Shown here: positions 48,789-61,962 of the stretch, one piece after another
Numbering within the stretch: position 1 is the stretch's first letter
Layout: every line of letters begins with the position of its first letter
NCBI GenBank assembly: GCA_021209875.1
Contig: JAGYVD010000007.1
Span: 1,488,001 to 1,552,000 of the forward strand
Direction: 5' to 3'
Origin: Rosellinia necatrix
Taxonomy: Eukaryota > Ascomycota > Sordariomycetes > Xylariales > Xylariaceae
DNA length: 64,000 nucleotides
Translations under genes and position numbers: made by a program
Notes under the pieces: model-generated
Seen by the model: only the letters and a program-made list of their open reading frames with translations
What the model was told of the DNA's origin: nothing
Databases searched by the model: none

Positions 48789-49575
48789 ATGAAGGCAACT
48801 CTGATCTCCGTCGCCGTCCTCGCCGCCTCGGCCACGGCCCAGACGACGAGCGCGTGCGGCGCCCAGTCTATCGTCGACGCGTGCCTCGAGACCACCCAGA
48901 GCTACCTATCCCAGTGCGGGACCCAGGACTTCGCCTGTCTCTGCGAGAAGTACACCACCATCATGACGTGCGTCTCCCCTTCCGGCCTTGACCCTCTATC
49001 CCACTTTTTTTTTTTTTTGCTGCAAGGTATGACTAAAACAGGATGATAGATGCTTCAACAACTGCCCGAACGACGACCGACGGTATGCCACAGACAGCCA
49101 GCGGCAACTATACTGGTGAGTATACGTCTTATCCCCTATCGCCATACCCCCACACAAGCATCCATCAAAGGAAGAGCCAAGAGCAAGTGGGAAGACAAAA
49201 ATACAGCCCACCCGGTCTCGCCACTTGTCTCAACCCCTGTTGTCTTTTTCTTTTTTTTCTTTCTTCCTCCCTTAGAAGAAATACAAGTCCACTTGACACT
49301 AACGGGCGGGAAATAGCGCCAACGCGAGCGCGTTCCCAAGTACAACCACCACCACGGCCAACACGGCGACGCAGACGGGCGCCACCGAGTCGAGCCCAGC
49401 GAACCCGGCGGCTACCACGACCTTCGGCAACAGCGGGAACGGCGCCGACGCAACCTCCTCGGGGGGCGCCAACCCGACGTCGTCGACCGAGGCCGACGCC
49501 GCCGTCGCGGGACACCCCGGCGCCATGGGGCTGATGGCCGCCTTTGCGGGCGTGGCTGCCGCCGCTCTTCTGTAA
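48789..49575 (+). CDS. Secreted 8-cysteine, GPI-anchor-type surface protein
   Basis: Three exons: 48789-48967, 49050-49115 and 49317-49575 (504 nt, 167 aa). Introns are 82 and 201 nt, both between phase-2 ends. A signal peptide (MKATLISVAVLAASATAQ) is followed by a compact domain with eight cysteines at 23, 32, 43, 50, 52, 61, 65 and 82. It is reminiscent of CFEM domains but its spacing differs from the standard pattern. A Thr/Ser/Ala-rich stalk runs to a hydrophobic C-terminal end (GLMAAFAGVAAAALL), as in GPI-anchored wall proteins. Location at the cell surface or wall is inferred. Intron 2 is T-rich near its 3' end. Function is unknown; adhesion, haem/iron handling or wall structure are possible. 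Confidence 0.86.
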
Positions 49576-51147
49576 AGAAGTGGAAGGAACCGAACGAGAA
49601 GATGAGAGGAAGAGGAAGAGGAGAAAGCGTGGAAGGGCGAAAGGGGAGGATGTTTGGAAGGAGGGAAGGGCGTGCGATGTTGGACTCGGAAGGGAAAGAA
49701 AGGGATGAAGAGTGATGCTTGTTGCGTTTTAATAATGAGTATGTGGAGGGAGGACGAGCTTAAGATATCATGGCGTGCTGTTCGTTTTATGTGAATCCCC
49801 CCATCGATCGATGGAAATCCACGTTTTTAGACTGCTTTTGCTTTCTCTGCCTCGTTTTCCCGATGAGCCAAACGAGACCAATTCAGTTTCGACCATATAC
49901 TCCGATGTTCGTTAGCATACATGATGACTGCATGAAGTACAAATAAACAAGTGAGATGGGAATATGCCAGAACGTCTACGCGGTGGTTTTTTTTTTTCCC
50001 CCTTCTCGACTCAATTACCTCTAAACCCAATAGGCATGTGTCGTTCAAATAGCCTCTGGTCCTGTGAGTCTGCCCCTTTTTCGGACGTTGACCTGAACTC
50101 GTTGCGCGTATACTTCTTCCGGCCGTATCCTTCCATCTATCCCACCTCATTTGGCCATTCCTTATCCTTTCCGAGGCGAGATTTGCGTAACATCATAGGT
50201 TTACGCTCTCGTGCGCCGATATATTGCATGCAAGAATTGCATGATCCCTCGCATATAGTAAGAGCCGAAAGAAAAGAACGGAGGTGGTGTGGGCCAAGAT
50301 CGGGGACACGGACATTGGCTGGCGTGGGTTGACGACGTACGCACGCCGAAGGTTCGGCACCGGCGCGTCGGGCCGCCCAGGAGCGGTGGATCACGGGCTA
50401 TGGCGAGTACCGCGATACCGAGGTGGTGGGAGTTCTTTAGTCAACCTTGCTTCGCGTGTGCAGGGTGGCGTACGCATCTTTTGTGATATACTCCCAACGG
50501 TCGTAATGTATGAGTAGCTTTTGCGAAGAAAGGCATCAAATCTTGAGACACTACTGAAGGAGATATCGATCAATTTGTCAATACCTGGTTGAAAGAGGCT
50601 GTTTGCAGGATCCCAGCCCAACAGAACCAAGGCGAGCGACAGGCGAGATAGACACGAACAGAGACCTATCCACCTTTAGCACCACAAGGAGAAGCTAGGC
50701 AGGTCAGGCGGGCTAGATATGGTTTCCCTGTCTATGTTTATTATATAGGTGGAAGAGGAACGTCATTTTAGCAGTCCAAGCAATGAAAACTAAGAAGAAA
50801 AAATTTTCATGACCTTTCTGCAGTGTAACGAAAGAGTAGCCACATAAGAGACCACTCCAAGCGTGCAAGATAAAATCTCGGTAGGCAATCGGTGATCTCT
50901 CCACGTGGGAAGTACAAAACGACGATTGCCCCTGTTGGTCACAGATCAGATCTTGTAAGATAGGGGGACAAGTATCACCTCTAGGAAAATCGAATTATGA
51001 GGGGGAAGAAAAAGGCGATATTGTTGATGAAATGGTAACTTTATGATTTAGCCCCAGTGCATACACTTGAACACCGTATATATGTACAATGGCCCTCGAC
51101 AAATGAAACGATTGTTTGTCGTGTATCGGTTTGTTTCTTCCCTCGCT
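49576..51147. other. Intergenic region between convergent surface-protein and complex I genes
   Basis: About 1.6 kb. The first 150 nt after the stop are GA-rich (3' UTR-like), and a T-run lies at 49987-49999. No further gene was found. Confidence 0.55.
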
Positions 51148-51890
51148 CTACTTCCTGTACCACATCCGTGTGATCTTGGTTTGCCTCATCTTCCGCTGCA
51201 ACTGGAAGATGCCGTACATCAGGGCTTCACTCGTGGGGGGGCAGCCGGGAACGTAGACGTCGACGGGGACAATGCGGTCGCAGCCCCGGACAACACTGTA
51301 GCTGTAGTGATAGTAGCCACCGCCGTTGGCACAACTTCCCATGCTAATGACCCATCTCGGTTCCGGCATCTGATCGTAGACCTGGCGCAGCGCAGGAGCC
51401 ATCTTGTTCGTGAGTGTGCCGGCTACGATCATGACGTCGGACTGGCGCGGCGAGGCACGGAAAATGATTCCCAATCGATCTTGATCGTACCGTGGTGTGG
51501 ATAAGTGCATCATTTCGACGGCACAGCACGCGAGGCCGAAGGTCATAGGCCAGAGCGAGGACTGGCGAGCCCAGTTGGCGACTTGGTCGAGAGTGGTCAG
51601 GGCAAATTGCATGACGCCCTTCTTGGGTTCCTGGCTCGCGAGCGGCACCTCCTTCCTCTGGCGGGCGAGGCCGGTGTGGGCGTGAGGTGTCACCGACGTG
51701 GCATCCTTCTTGGAAGTCGTCGAGAGGGCGGCGATGGATTGAAGAGGGGCAATGCGCGAGGCGGGATTCACTAGGCAAGGCGACAAGGGGGCGAACATCA
51801 GCTCCAACCGAAGACGGAGGGCGGCGGGGGTTGCTCGTTCACAAACCTCTCATAGCCAGCGTGGCTGCCCTTCTCGAAGACGCCAGCATC
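51148..51890 (-). CDS. NDUFS7: NADH:ubiquinone oxidoreductase PSST/NDUFS7 subunit
   Basis: Two exons, 51890-51848 and 51770-51148 (666 nt, 221 aa). The 77-nt intron is GTTTGT...CTAG in phase 1. It is the nuclear-encoded complex I subunit that binds the terminal iron-sulphur cluster N2, next to the quinone site, on the matrix side of the inner mitochondrial membrane. The first exon gives the Arg-rich targeting start [14 protein letters not shown]. Conserved core: [20 protein letters not shown], then [38 protein letters not shown] and [10 protein letters not shown]2 ligands are Cys96, Cys97, Cys161 and Cys191. The frame is also open upstream of exon 2 (from a TTG at 51807), but the exon-1 model gives a proper ATG and a targeting leader, so I preferred it. 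Confidence 0.95.
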
Positions 51891-54800
51891 TTTCCACGGC
51901 TCCGACAGACGAATTGATTATAGAGGTGGGCGGAACGAGGCGAGGGCGTTGTCGCAGATGGATGGAGCGGAGAGGGTCGTTGCGGAGGGTCGTTGCGGAG
52001 GGAAATGGGCGTGCTCGAGGAGCTCCGGCTCTTAGCGAATCTAATCGGTCCTGAATTCGCCTCGCGCGACTCAAGCTTTCCCTTTCACTCAATTGACGTT
52101 GACGACTGGCTGCAGGTGCTTTTCGCCGCCTCGCTAAGCAGGAAATACCGTGCTCTGAGTGGTCCAATCCGCCATCGGTACCGGTTTTTCCGACATCCGG
52201 TACCCACAAGGCTCTCCTCTTAGTCCCCGGTTTTAATGACCCCGAAAGCAAGCATCGCCCAATTATAGAGCTTTCCTGTTCAATACCCCTAGCCACGAGG
52301 GACCTAACCTACCCAGGTACCTACCTCCTCGTCATTATCTCATTGGGCGGCCTAGGACGACCATCTGTATCTTTCTATTACTTATCTGTACCCAGGTAAG
52401 TATCTGTACCCACCACCGAGATTTCCCAAAACCCGGACCGGTGAAGCTTTGCCGATTAGAGGTGTTATTAACCAGCACGAAGTTATCTTTCCGCAAGCCC
52501 ATCTGATTTGCCCGATCCTATGGTTCGTTTTAGCTTGAGTCTCCCGCGATTGGTCATCCGGTTATACCATTCCCAGCACACCTGCTCTTGCGCCCCCCAG
52601 TAACTTAACCCCTCATAAAATGGGCAAAATGATACGTGTTAACCCAACCTAGACGGTATTAGAGGCAGGTTATAATCCCACCTCAATATGTATCGTTTAC
52701 GTCGTCTACAGCTCGATTGGCAGTACTCGTCGTATTGTAGCCGGCTGGAACTTTTGTCGCAGATATTCCTGAATCTAGACTTGCTTGGTAGGTGTCTAAT
52801 TTCATCAGTGGCTTGAGAAAAGTCTCCCCGGTCAAATGTATTACACGTCCGGCCGGTGTGATAAACACCCTCGCTTCTCAAGCGGTCGTGAGCAAGTCAG
52901 GCCGCGGACCACCGTAATGAATGGCAGAAAGGGATGTGACGCACAACACGGCAAGTGCTGGCGAGTTTTTGTCGCAAATTTAGAGTCACATTGCAATATT
53001 TTCAATGGTTTCTTCAATATGATGTCTTGGAAGATGCCGCACCCAGAGAGTCTAACGCCATCGGTGGCTATCGACCGTGCAGTAGGTTCGCACCATTAGG
53101 CACAGTCTTAGAAAGTGGTTCCGCTCGGTTCGATCAATGGCTGAGTCAGCAACTAGTTACCTGTTGGGGGTTGCAGTCGAAAACCAAACAATCCATTATG
53201 CATGATCAACAGGGCCGAAAATTGACTCGGCTTTCCATGTGTCAGGGCCCAGGACGTTCACAGGGCCTAGAGTTTGCCATAATTACCGCGACGGCGGTCC
53301 ATTCGATATGGGTGTGTTCATAGATGTTCCCCTGGGATATTGATGGCTCTGTAAACAGGTTGACCAGATATCTATTTCATGATTGCCGGCAGAGACGAGG
53401 TGTGATTGTCCAAGCTGCCGGGCCCATCTGATTAGATGCGTGTATAAAGCGGTGTATCGCCAAGTTTCCCTGCATGTGGTCGGTTCGAGTGACCAGGTGA
53501 CGGTCGCCGAGGGGTCATACGAATATATCATCTGTTGTACAATCGTATTGTAGGATAGATTCAGCGCCACGCGTTGTTGGAGATCAAAGAAAGGGCCCGA
53601 AGTTGTTGACTCGATGATATCCGACCGAGTTACGAATTGCTACATACTGAGCTACTAAATGATGGTTGTACAAGTGTGCATTACGGCAGTTCCTTAGCAC
53701 TGCCATTGGTTCCGCTCGTGGAGTAGATTAGGTGTTGTTAGAGAAGACTTGGCCAGATCAAGCCCCCGAATCCCCACCAACACGGGCTAACACACCTCAG
53801 ATGACACCTTGGGTAGAACGCGCAGGGTGTTCCTCTATCACTTGGACCATCCACTGGCCACCCAGAATGGCATTGGCGAGGCCCAATCCACCAACCCGGG
53901 ATTAGTTAGATATTGCCTACCTAGGTAGTTATATATTTATAGGTGTTTTGTAACTCGTAGGAGGCCCAGGAAGATACGACCTGCTACGGATGACAAGGAA
54001 CAACCTGAATGAACAGACGACGGCCGGCAGGCAGAGGCGGCGGGTAAAAATAAGTAATTGTCACAGACTCAAACATGTCTTCACCCTCCTAGAAAATCCG
54101 GGGAAAGGGCAATGGGACCCGTCCACCCGTCCCGGCTACAACGAAAGGGGCGGTGATGAGTTGCGAGCGAGCCAATAGGGGGGGATGTTGGCATTGAGGA
54201 GTGGACCAGCGCAAGGAAGTGGCTAGAGACCCATGGCTGCCCATGGCTTGTACGGCTCCTGACCTTACCTAGATAGCGCTAGCCGATCCAAGTCAGAGTT
54301 CCGAATGTTACATTGCAACAACGTCACTCACTGTCTCCCTCTTACCCTGCTACTCTGCTCTTACCGCAGTACCACCCTGTTGCTCTGCTCTTACCTAAGG
54401 TACCTAACCTGGATACTGAGCGCCTACTCACTGCCCGTGGCATGGTCCCTTTTCTTTTCTTTCTCAGCCAGGTCCAAACGGTTACCAACGACCAGGACTT
54501 GCCCGAAGAGAAGGATATATACATGCATGCATTCATACATACACACATACATCCATACAGCTACGCCATAGGCTGGTCACACACGCCAATGCAGCTATGT
54601 CCTTGTAGCGCTTTCTAATCGGTTCAATCGCGATCGTCATCATCAGCAGCAGCAGCAACGCACGCATGCAAAGCATTGCTGGCTCAGTTACTTGCTTGGC
54701 ACACGGAAAATTTTGTCAGATCTCCCGTTGATAGGCACACTCCCTTATTCTCCAAAAGCGTCAAGCCGCGCATAGGCGCTTGTTTAGGTATGATCCTGTC

Positions 54801-56528
54801 CAAAGCACAGTATGTATACTTTACATCCAACCCGGCTTCTGGTTGAATCCCACAGGTTCATTTCCCGGCACGATCGGTAACAAAAGCATTGCACATCCAT
54901 ATACACTACGTGTAGAATAGAGCCGAAGGCGGAGTTTCGAACGAATAGAGACTCGGTGGCCAATTCCGAAGACAAAGACGGCTCGAACCACTGAGTCCGA
55001 ACACGGCTATCGATGCTGTCAATGCTGTCGATGCCGTCGGTGTTGTCGGTGCTGTCTACACTAATAAACAACCACTACCAAACATGTAGTAAGTAATAAC
55101 TCGACCTGTACATGCCGTAGTACATCCATATCCTGAGGTGGGTACCTATATATACTGTATCCATCTACGTATTACCTGATCGACTTTACAGGTGAAGGAT
55201 GAGACCTAGGTAGGTGCTTGGAGGTTACCACTGTGACCGTGCTGCTGACATCAGCCGCACGCCCATCGTCACAAACTGCACCCCGGCGAGCTCCCCCTGC
55301 CAGGCTCGAGCTGTTGTTTGGTATTCAGTCTCGTTGCTAGCCCTTGCCTGCCTGCCTCCATCAGGTGCATACCTACCGAAGGCACACCGGTGTAGGGAGT
55401 TAACAAGCTGGTGTATCGGCCGCAACGACTCTTCGTGGCTCAGCCCCTCAGGCAACAAATACCAAGAAAATTGGTTATTGTTCATTGGTATTCAGGGTAT
55501 GCTATCCCAGGTGTGCCGCCAGAACAGCCGTACATGGATCGCCACTCCCCCAAGTCCTGTCGAGTTTCTCCGCCGGTGTAGTGCACAGCATAACATCCAG
55601 CATCTGGCATCCACCCAGCGTCCGTCACCAACTCACCCAGCACGCCACCCATCCTGGCCGGTCCTTCACCCAACCGTCGTGATCCTTTCCTGCATGTACT
55701 CGGGACCATCACAGCGTAGGTATTGGCACGTACCTCCCTCGTCCACCACACGCCCACACGCAGGATACCACTTTCTGACAATCCGGCCGCCTGGCAGGCT
55801 GACCGCCCGGCCGCCCTCAGCATCCTCCCCGGCTTATTAGAACAGATTCAGCCATACCTACATAACTACTTACAGTAGTGTATCCTCGACAGAAATCGCG
55901 CAGCTCCGGTCTGTTGCCGTTGTTGTTGCTGCTGTCGTCAGTCTGGCGTCCTCCGGTCGTCTCTCCTCTCCCCTCCCTGTCCTCGTCCTCGTTCTCCTCG
56001 CTTCCCCCGGCCTTGTGGCACGGCACTAGCAAGTCGGCGTCGAGTAGTTTGTTTGTTTCAACTCCTCCGCTCCTGACCTCCGCTCGTTCACGATAGGTAC
56101 CTTGCGATTGTCGCCTGGTGGGCCAGAATCCCCCACTCGTGTTGATCCAAGCCATCTTCAAAGCCGGACCCCACCCCTGTTGCCGCACTAAATCGAGCAA
56201 TCTCGCTAACCGGATCCCGTCTGGCGTTCAAATACTGAAAAAGCCCTGTGCCCAAGTCTGTGCCCTGCATATTACCAGCCTCTGCTCCTGGTTTCACGAT
56301 TCTAGGGTCGTGGCGAGCACGTTTGCAGTTCATCAACCCGTCTTCGAACATGTCGTCTCCTGTCATATGCCCTGCCTTACTCATAACGTAAGGACTACTT
56401 TTGCTTCTGTTCCTGATGGGTTGTTCGCTCCTCATACTACGTCTCTCGTCGGCTTCTATATACGACGAGCACCTCGAATCCGGATATGCACTGATGGCAT
56501 GTCCCGGCCGCGAAGGTCGTAATCCAAT
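51891..56528. other. 4.6 kb gene-free region between divergent genes
   Basis: It carries promoters for the complex I subunit (-) and the rhodopsin-MFS fusion (+). A 16-bp unit GAGGGTCGTTGCGGAG is duplicated at about 51972-52000. CTAC/CCTAGG elements occur at 52310-52325, 53915-53935 and 55200-55215. A TGCTGTC-rich run lies at 55010-55055. No exon chain or known domain was recognised. Confidence 0.5.
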
Positions 56529-59500
56529 ATGAACTCGTCAACGCCGGGTGCGTGGTCGGCCGATGGCTACCCAGACCGCGGTCCCGCCGTATTCGCCGTC
56601 ACCACGGGAACTCTCGTTTTGGCTACTGTCTTTGTCACCGCGAGACTGGCCTGTCGCACTTTCATCGTGCGGCAGGTAACTTGGGATGACTATTTCATAA
56701 TCATTGCTTGGGCTCTTGCTTTTGGTCTCAGCTTTGCAATCGACTATGGTACCTCGAAAGGACTTGGCCGGCACGATGCCAATATTAAAGCCGAGGATTG
56801 GGACGCTCTTCGGCGTTCTGAGTATACATTCACAGTTCTATACGTGCGTCATTCTCTAGACCCTGGCTGTGAGCATTTGGCCTGATATAGTGTAGAACCC
56901 AGCCCTTATGGCTTTCAAAACATCGGTACTCGTCTTCTACCTCCGCTTATCGAAAAACACACAAAAAGTACTTAGGTTGGCCTCATGGGCTGTCCTCGCA
57001 ATCGTGAATCTAGCTGGCACCGTCTTGACCCTTCTCAACATTTTCCAATGCTCCCCCGTGGACGCTGCTTTCAACAGGAACCCTGGAACGTGTATCCCGT
57101 TGTTAACAGAGTTCATTTGCTCGGCTCCGGTCAATATAGTCACCGATCTTGCGATTCTTGCTCTGCCTCTACCAGTCCTGACTAGTATGAGGCTACCCCC
57201 GAGGCAGAAGATCATCTTAATTATGACCTTTGCTCTAGGTATTTTCGTTACGATCGTGGATGTTATCCGCATCTATTATCTTCAAAAAGCCATCAACGAT
57301 GCCCCTACAATATCACCTTCGAGCGACCCGAGCGCGGTATTTGGCGGTTCACCTGAGTTCTCCTGGAACGCCTCGCTAGCACTTTTGTGGTCTGCTGTTG
57401 AGGTGAATGTGGGGATTGCCTGTGCCTGCATTCCGACCCTGAAGCCTTTGATCATTCGCATCCTCCCCGCTATGCTCATTGATCCGGACGGCAGCGGCCG
57501 CCGAGCGTCTGAAACGGCTGATAAGACGCCCACCGTGCGGTCCTACTCGCACGAGCCTACGACCACCGCACCGAGCACTGCTCATACCGAGCCTGCGACG
57601 CCAAACCTAACACATCAACGTGAATCCACCTTAGACGAGCAAATATCAGCCTTGGAATTTCTTACTACACCCGACATGGTGATGGAGGGCAGCCCTGAGC
57701 GGAATAGGAGGCCTACGCTAAGTAATACGGCGACTACAGGTAGTCTGGATGTGTCGGGTGTATATTTCGGTTTTGTGAATATGCGGAAACCGAAAAGCAT
57801 GATCCGGACGTCAGTCAAGGACTCACTCAAATACTGCACAATAGTCTCGATCCTTTTTCTTTTGTGGGGGTTCTCATACGGCCTCCTCAACACTCTCTCA
57901 AACGTGGTGGCTGAGATTTCCAACATGACGGTTCCGGAGACGCTAGGCCTTACCAGCATTTACTTCGGTGCCGGGTACTTCTTCGGGCCGCTCCTAGTTG
58001 GTGAGTGGATTTTGCGACACGATGAGCACCGAAGGCTAGAAAAGAGACGGAGAAATAGTACCTTTGACGATCGCATAGGCGGCTTTAAAGCCACTTTTAG
58101 TAAGTTAACCAGCGGTTGGCCCAAAATCTTTCCGGATGAGGCTTGTCTACACTTCTAGCATACTGGTTTGGCAGACGCTAACTTTATCATAGTGCTTGGA
58201 CTGTGCATATACGGCACCGGGACTATCATATTTTGGCCGAGTGCCGTGCTCAGTTCATTTCCTGGATTTCTAATCTCCAACTTCGTTGTCGGGTTTGGGC
58301 TTGCAGTCCTAGAAAGTATGTATTTCAGAGCTGTCTAGTTTCTTCTTTTGTTTGCCGTCTCAAGATTCTTCCTAAGATATACCTATAACAGGGCCCACCA
58401 GCAATTACTAACTTTTGATTCCGGATACTAGCGGCGGCAAATCCCTTTATAGCACTTTGTGGTCCTATGGACTATGCTGAAATGAGGCTTCTGTTGTCGC
58501 AGGGCGTCCAGGCCGTAGCGACCGTTATTAGCGGGGTCCTCGCTCAGAAGGTCTTCTTCGCTCGCCTCAGCACCCGCAGTTTTATAGGGGCATCGACTCT
58601 CATTGATGTACAGTGGACGTTCTTGGCTATTACGCTTCTTTGCGTTGGCCTAGCTTTGTTCTTTTACTACATGCCATTGCCCGAGGTCACCGATGCAGAA
58701 ATGGAGAACTCGACACGGTATCTGCCCATCGACCCTAAGAAACGTAGTTTCTTCGGCTTCCAATTGAGGACTTGGAGTCTAGCTCTAGCGGTCCTGGCTC
58801 AATGGACATACGTCGCCAGTCAAGAGATAATGAGCATATTCTTTCGAGACATTCTAACACCTCGCTTGAACGCCCCGCCGGGAGCGGGGTTAACGAACGT
58901 CGCGGAGAGCAGGATAGCATCGGACGCAGACGGCCTGAGCATAAGCACTACCGACTACCTTCTCATTGCCCATGCTGCTTTCGCTTTGTCCCGCTTTCTC
59001 GCAGCCTATCTCGCATACTTATCACCAACTCACCCCGAAATTCCACAGCCCCGTACCATCTTAAATTTATGCACAGGATGCAGTATCATATCTGGTATCA
59101 TAGTCTCGGCTCTCCGCCCCACAAATCCAAACTTACTCGTGATCCCGGTTATCATATTCTTTTTTTTCGAGGGGCCCATGTGGCCCTTAATATATACTCT
59201 CGGGCTTCGAGGCCAAGGCAAGCGCACCAAACGCGCAGCAGCTTTTATTACCATCGGCGCATCGGGGCCAGCATTTTGGCCTTTTGTAGGTGAGTCAGCA
59301 CTTTTAATTTCTTTGCGAGTTTATGCGTATTCTACCGCGTCGCAAGTACTGATAGATACTTCGCAGTATATGGCATTCACCAGGGTGGTGCTAGCTATCA
59401 AACCGCATTTGCCCTAGTTCCTGCTCTTCTGGTAGTCTCCGGCTTCTTCTCCCTATTCCTTGACCTCAAGCGCGACGCTAGAGCTTTGGTTGATGCTCGT

Positions 59501-59743
59501 ATCGGCCCTGAACAGCAGCAGAAGATACAAGATCGTGCAAACCGCGAGATGGAGCTGGACGCGATCATCGCAGCTAGGAGACGAGCGTCAGTGAACGGGC
59601 TGAACGAATTCGACAGTCCCTTTCTAGACCAGGAGAGGTCGAACTTTATCAAGAGACTCACAGGCACTTGGTTTAAAAACCAAAAAGGCTCTGAACCATC
59701 CGCGACAGGGCGTCGTGAATCTAAGAGTAGCAGTTCTGGATGA
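56529..59743 (+). CDS. Fusion protein: fungal rhodopsin-like 7TM domain plus FHS/FucP-type MFS transporter
   Basis: Five exons: 56529-56843, 56896-58099, 58193-58315, 58432-59289 and 59367-59743 (2877 nt, 958 aa), all GT..AG and in phase. Residues about 20-300 form a fungal rhodopsin-like (PF20684 type) seven-helix domain, with VTWDDYFIII, YNPALMAFKTSVLVFYLRL, FQCSPVDAAF, LPLPVLTSMRLPPRQK and VGIACACIPTLKP. A Ser/Thr/Pro-rich linker (300-411) follows. From about 412 comes a twelve-helix MFS domain of the fucose:H+ symporter type: LLWGFSYGLLNTL, FFGPLLVGEW, GLCIYGTGTIIFWPSAVL, ETAANPFIALCGPMDYAE, VASQEIMSIFFRD and GQGKRTKRAAAF. The C-terminal tail is charged and Ser-rich. Exon 2 alone carries the end of the first domain, the linker and the start of the second without a stop. 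The substrate and any sensing role are unknown. Confidence 0.88.
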
Positions 59744-60911
59744 TTCCCAAAAGGGCATCCGGGGTCTAAGGGTGTTAGGACTATCGTTCTAGCATAAGCC
59801 CTTCTTGCAAAAGCGGAGATACGATTCAATCCTAGTCCCGTCCGCAACGCAACAAGAAGGGCCTTATTAAGGGCACCAAGGTGATGATACACCACGTGAA
59901 CATCTCCGTGGTCTAATGAGCACAAGTCGAATTATAGATAAACAGCGACAGGTCATAGAAGCCCAGACGACTTCATGGTCGCAATCAACTACGGGTACTA
60001 GCCATCTATAACGGCCTTGAGGGCCATTAAGGGGTTAGGAAGGTTAAGAGGAGGTATGTTCAACGGCTTCCAGGTGCCGTTGCGAATGGTAATTTAACCA
60101 CGCCATACCGTTTCTCAACGGGGAATACTGTTTCAGCCCGCTACACAAAGCGACTGTCTGTCGGACGACGCAACATAGAGAGGGAATTGCATAGCGTATA
60201 GTTTTGATACCCAAGTAGTCACAGCTGACTACTGAATTGATTTACAAGGTTTACATGTAATTTCGCTCAGGCTTGCCAAGAGTGACAAAATTGGGAATCG
60301 TTTGGCAGTCGCCAGTCAGGATAGTCTCTCACGCCCGAAGCTGGACCAGCGAACAGTGTTGACGTTGTCGGCCAACCTTAGCGATGAGGATGCATGCGGA
60401 AATGTCGGAGAGTTTCCATTCATTCGGATGTTAGCATGGCCAATGATGGAGACCGGAGACATTCCCGGCGAGATCCTAGCGAACTAGCGCCGGTGCTTTG
60501 TAACAGTACATGGGACGACATTACTACATCAGCTAAGGATGCGCGTCCCTCTGCTGCTAGATGTCGCCTGTAGGGATATGCCTGGTACCGATGGGTAGAT
60601 CCGGGGGATGGGGGTTCAGACCCATCAGACCAGATAGTTAGTTACATTTTTTACATATATGACATGTACGACTCCCATGATTGTTGTCCTTACTACGTAT
60701 GTTCGTAACTCTAGCCCCCATCTAGGCTAGCCAAATCTATACTTAGATATGTAATCACGTAGCCTTCTCTTCAGTTGAGATGAATTGTTTATGGATGTCC
60801 AGAACCCCGTCTTGTTTTCCAAACCCAACCCAGACCGACCAAGGCTGGCTGGGTACGAAGTACAAAGTAACCATAGCAAGCACATACCTAGGTAGGTACG
60901 TAGCGTAGTGT

Positions 60912-60942
60912 TGTGTAGTGTAGTGTAGTGTAGTGTAGTGTA
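60912..60942. repeat. (GTGTA)n pentanucleotide array, second site
   Basis: Same pentamer as at 8887-8950, about six units, next to a TACCTAGGTAGGTA element. Confidence 0.87.
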
Positions 60943-61962
60943 TGCACTACGGTAGGCTCGCAGTCCAGGAACGCCTGTCGAACTCTCAAGCTAGCCCCGC
61001 CTGTCCCGCACGGTCCCGCATTCGGGCACTCTTATCCAGCTTCCCAAGGCTGCTTTGCTAGCTTCGACATCCTGGGGGCCTCTGGACCGCCTCTAAGCAA
61101 CGGACAGATCGGGGGGGAGGGGGGAGGGAGGGGAGCGGGGTTGGGCTGGTGGGGGATCGGCATCCACAACGGCTAGGAACCGCATACCCAGGCTAATGTT
61201 ACCGTACCCTGAGTATGTAGGGAAGGGGGGGGGGTAGGGGAGAGTACGCAACCTGACCTGTCTCTGAATTGAGTTGAAAGAAGCTGAGGGGATGAACGAC
61301 GGACCAAAAAGCCGGCGTTCACGAGGTGGCAATACTTGCTGCCTGTGGCGCTGCTAAATGCGCTACATACCTACCTACCTAATACCTCACACCCTTCCCC
61401 CCCAATGACGGCAACTGCATTACAGTATCTAATCTCGGGAGGGCAGATGCACTATGTATGTACGTATGTAGGTACCTACTGCAGGTAACTAGGTAGGTAG
61501 GTTAGGTAGGTGCCTTAGGTAGGTAGGTAGGTATGCGGGATTTTGCGGAGTGCGCCAGACCAGCGTGGCGGGCGTATCTAGCGTCGAGTACACCCACCTA
61601 CTGTACACTACCTACCTAGCCTACTGACCATACCGTCCAGCGATAGAATCACACCCACCCCCGCCGTTTCCCGCCCCCTCCTCCCCCCCAATTCATATTT
61701 CCCGCTCTGTCTTTGGGGACGTGACATCGGTTTATGAGGTGGTCGGTGGGAATGGCAAGCCCCAAGGCTTTCGACGGGAGGCGAGACCTTGGAGTCTATC
61801 GCTCGTCCTCGCATTCCCAGTCCGACGAACAACCGGAATACCGCCGTCGTCAACGGTTTATTGTATGCGGGCCTCCTTATAAGTGGTGCGCTTCGCATCC
61901 CATCTCATCTCATCGAGAGCGCTGCGGTTGCCGCACCGACTTCTATCTACCTAGCTTTCCAC

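Noticed and set aside
51771..51807. Upstream extension of the complex I subunit from a TTG codon
   Set aside because: A spliced first exon at 51890-51848 gives a true ATG and a mitochondrial leader, and this stretch is intronic in that model.
60585..60640. TTCA loop flanked by GATGGG/CCCATC, tRNA-like arm
   Set aside because: Only one arm; no acceptor stem, anticodon arm or matching length.
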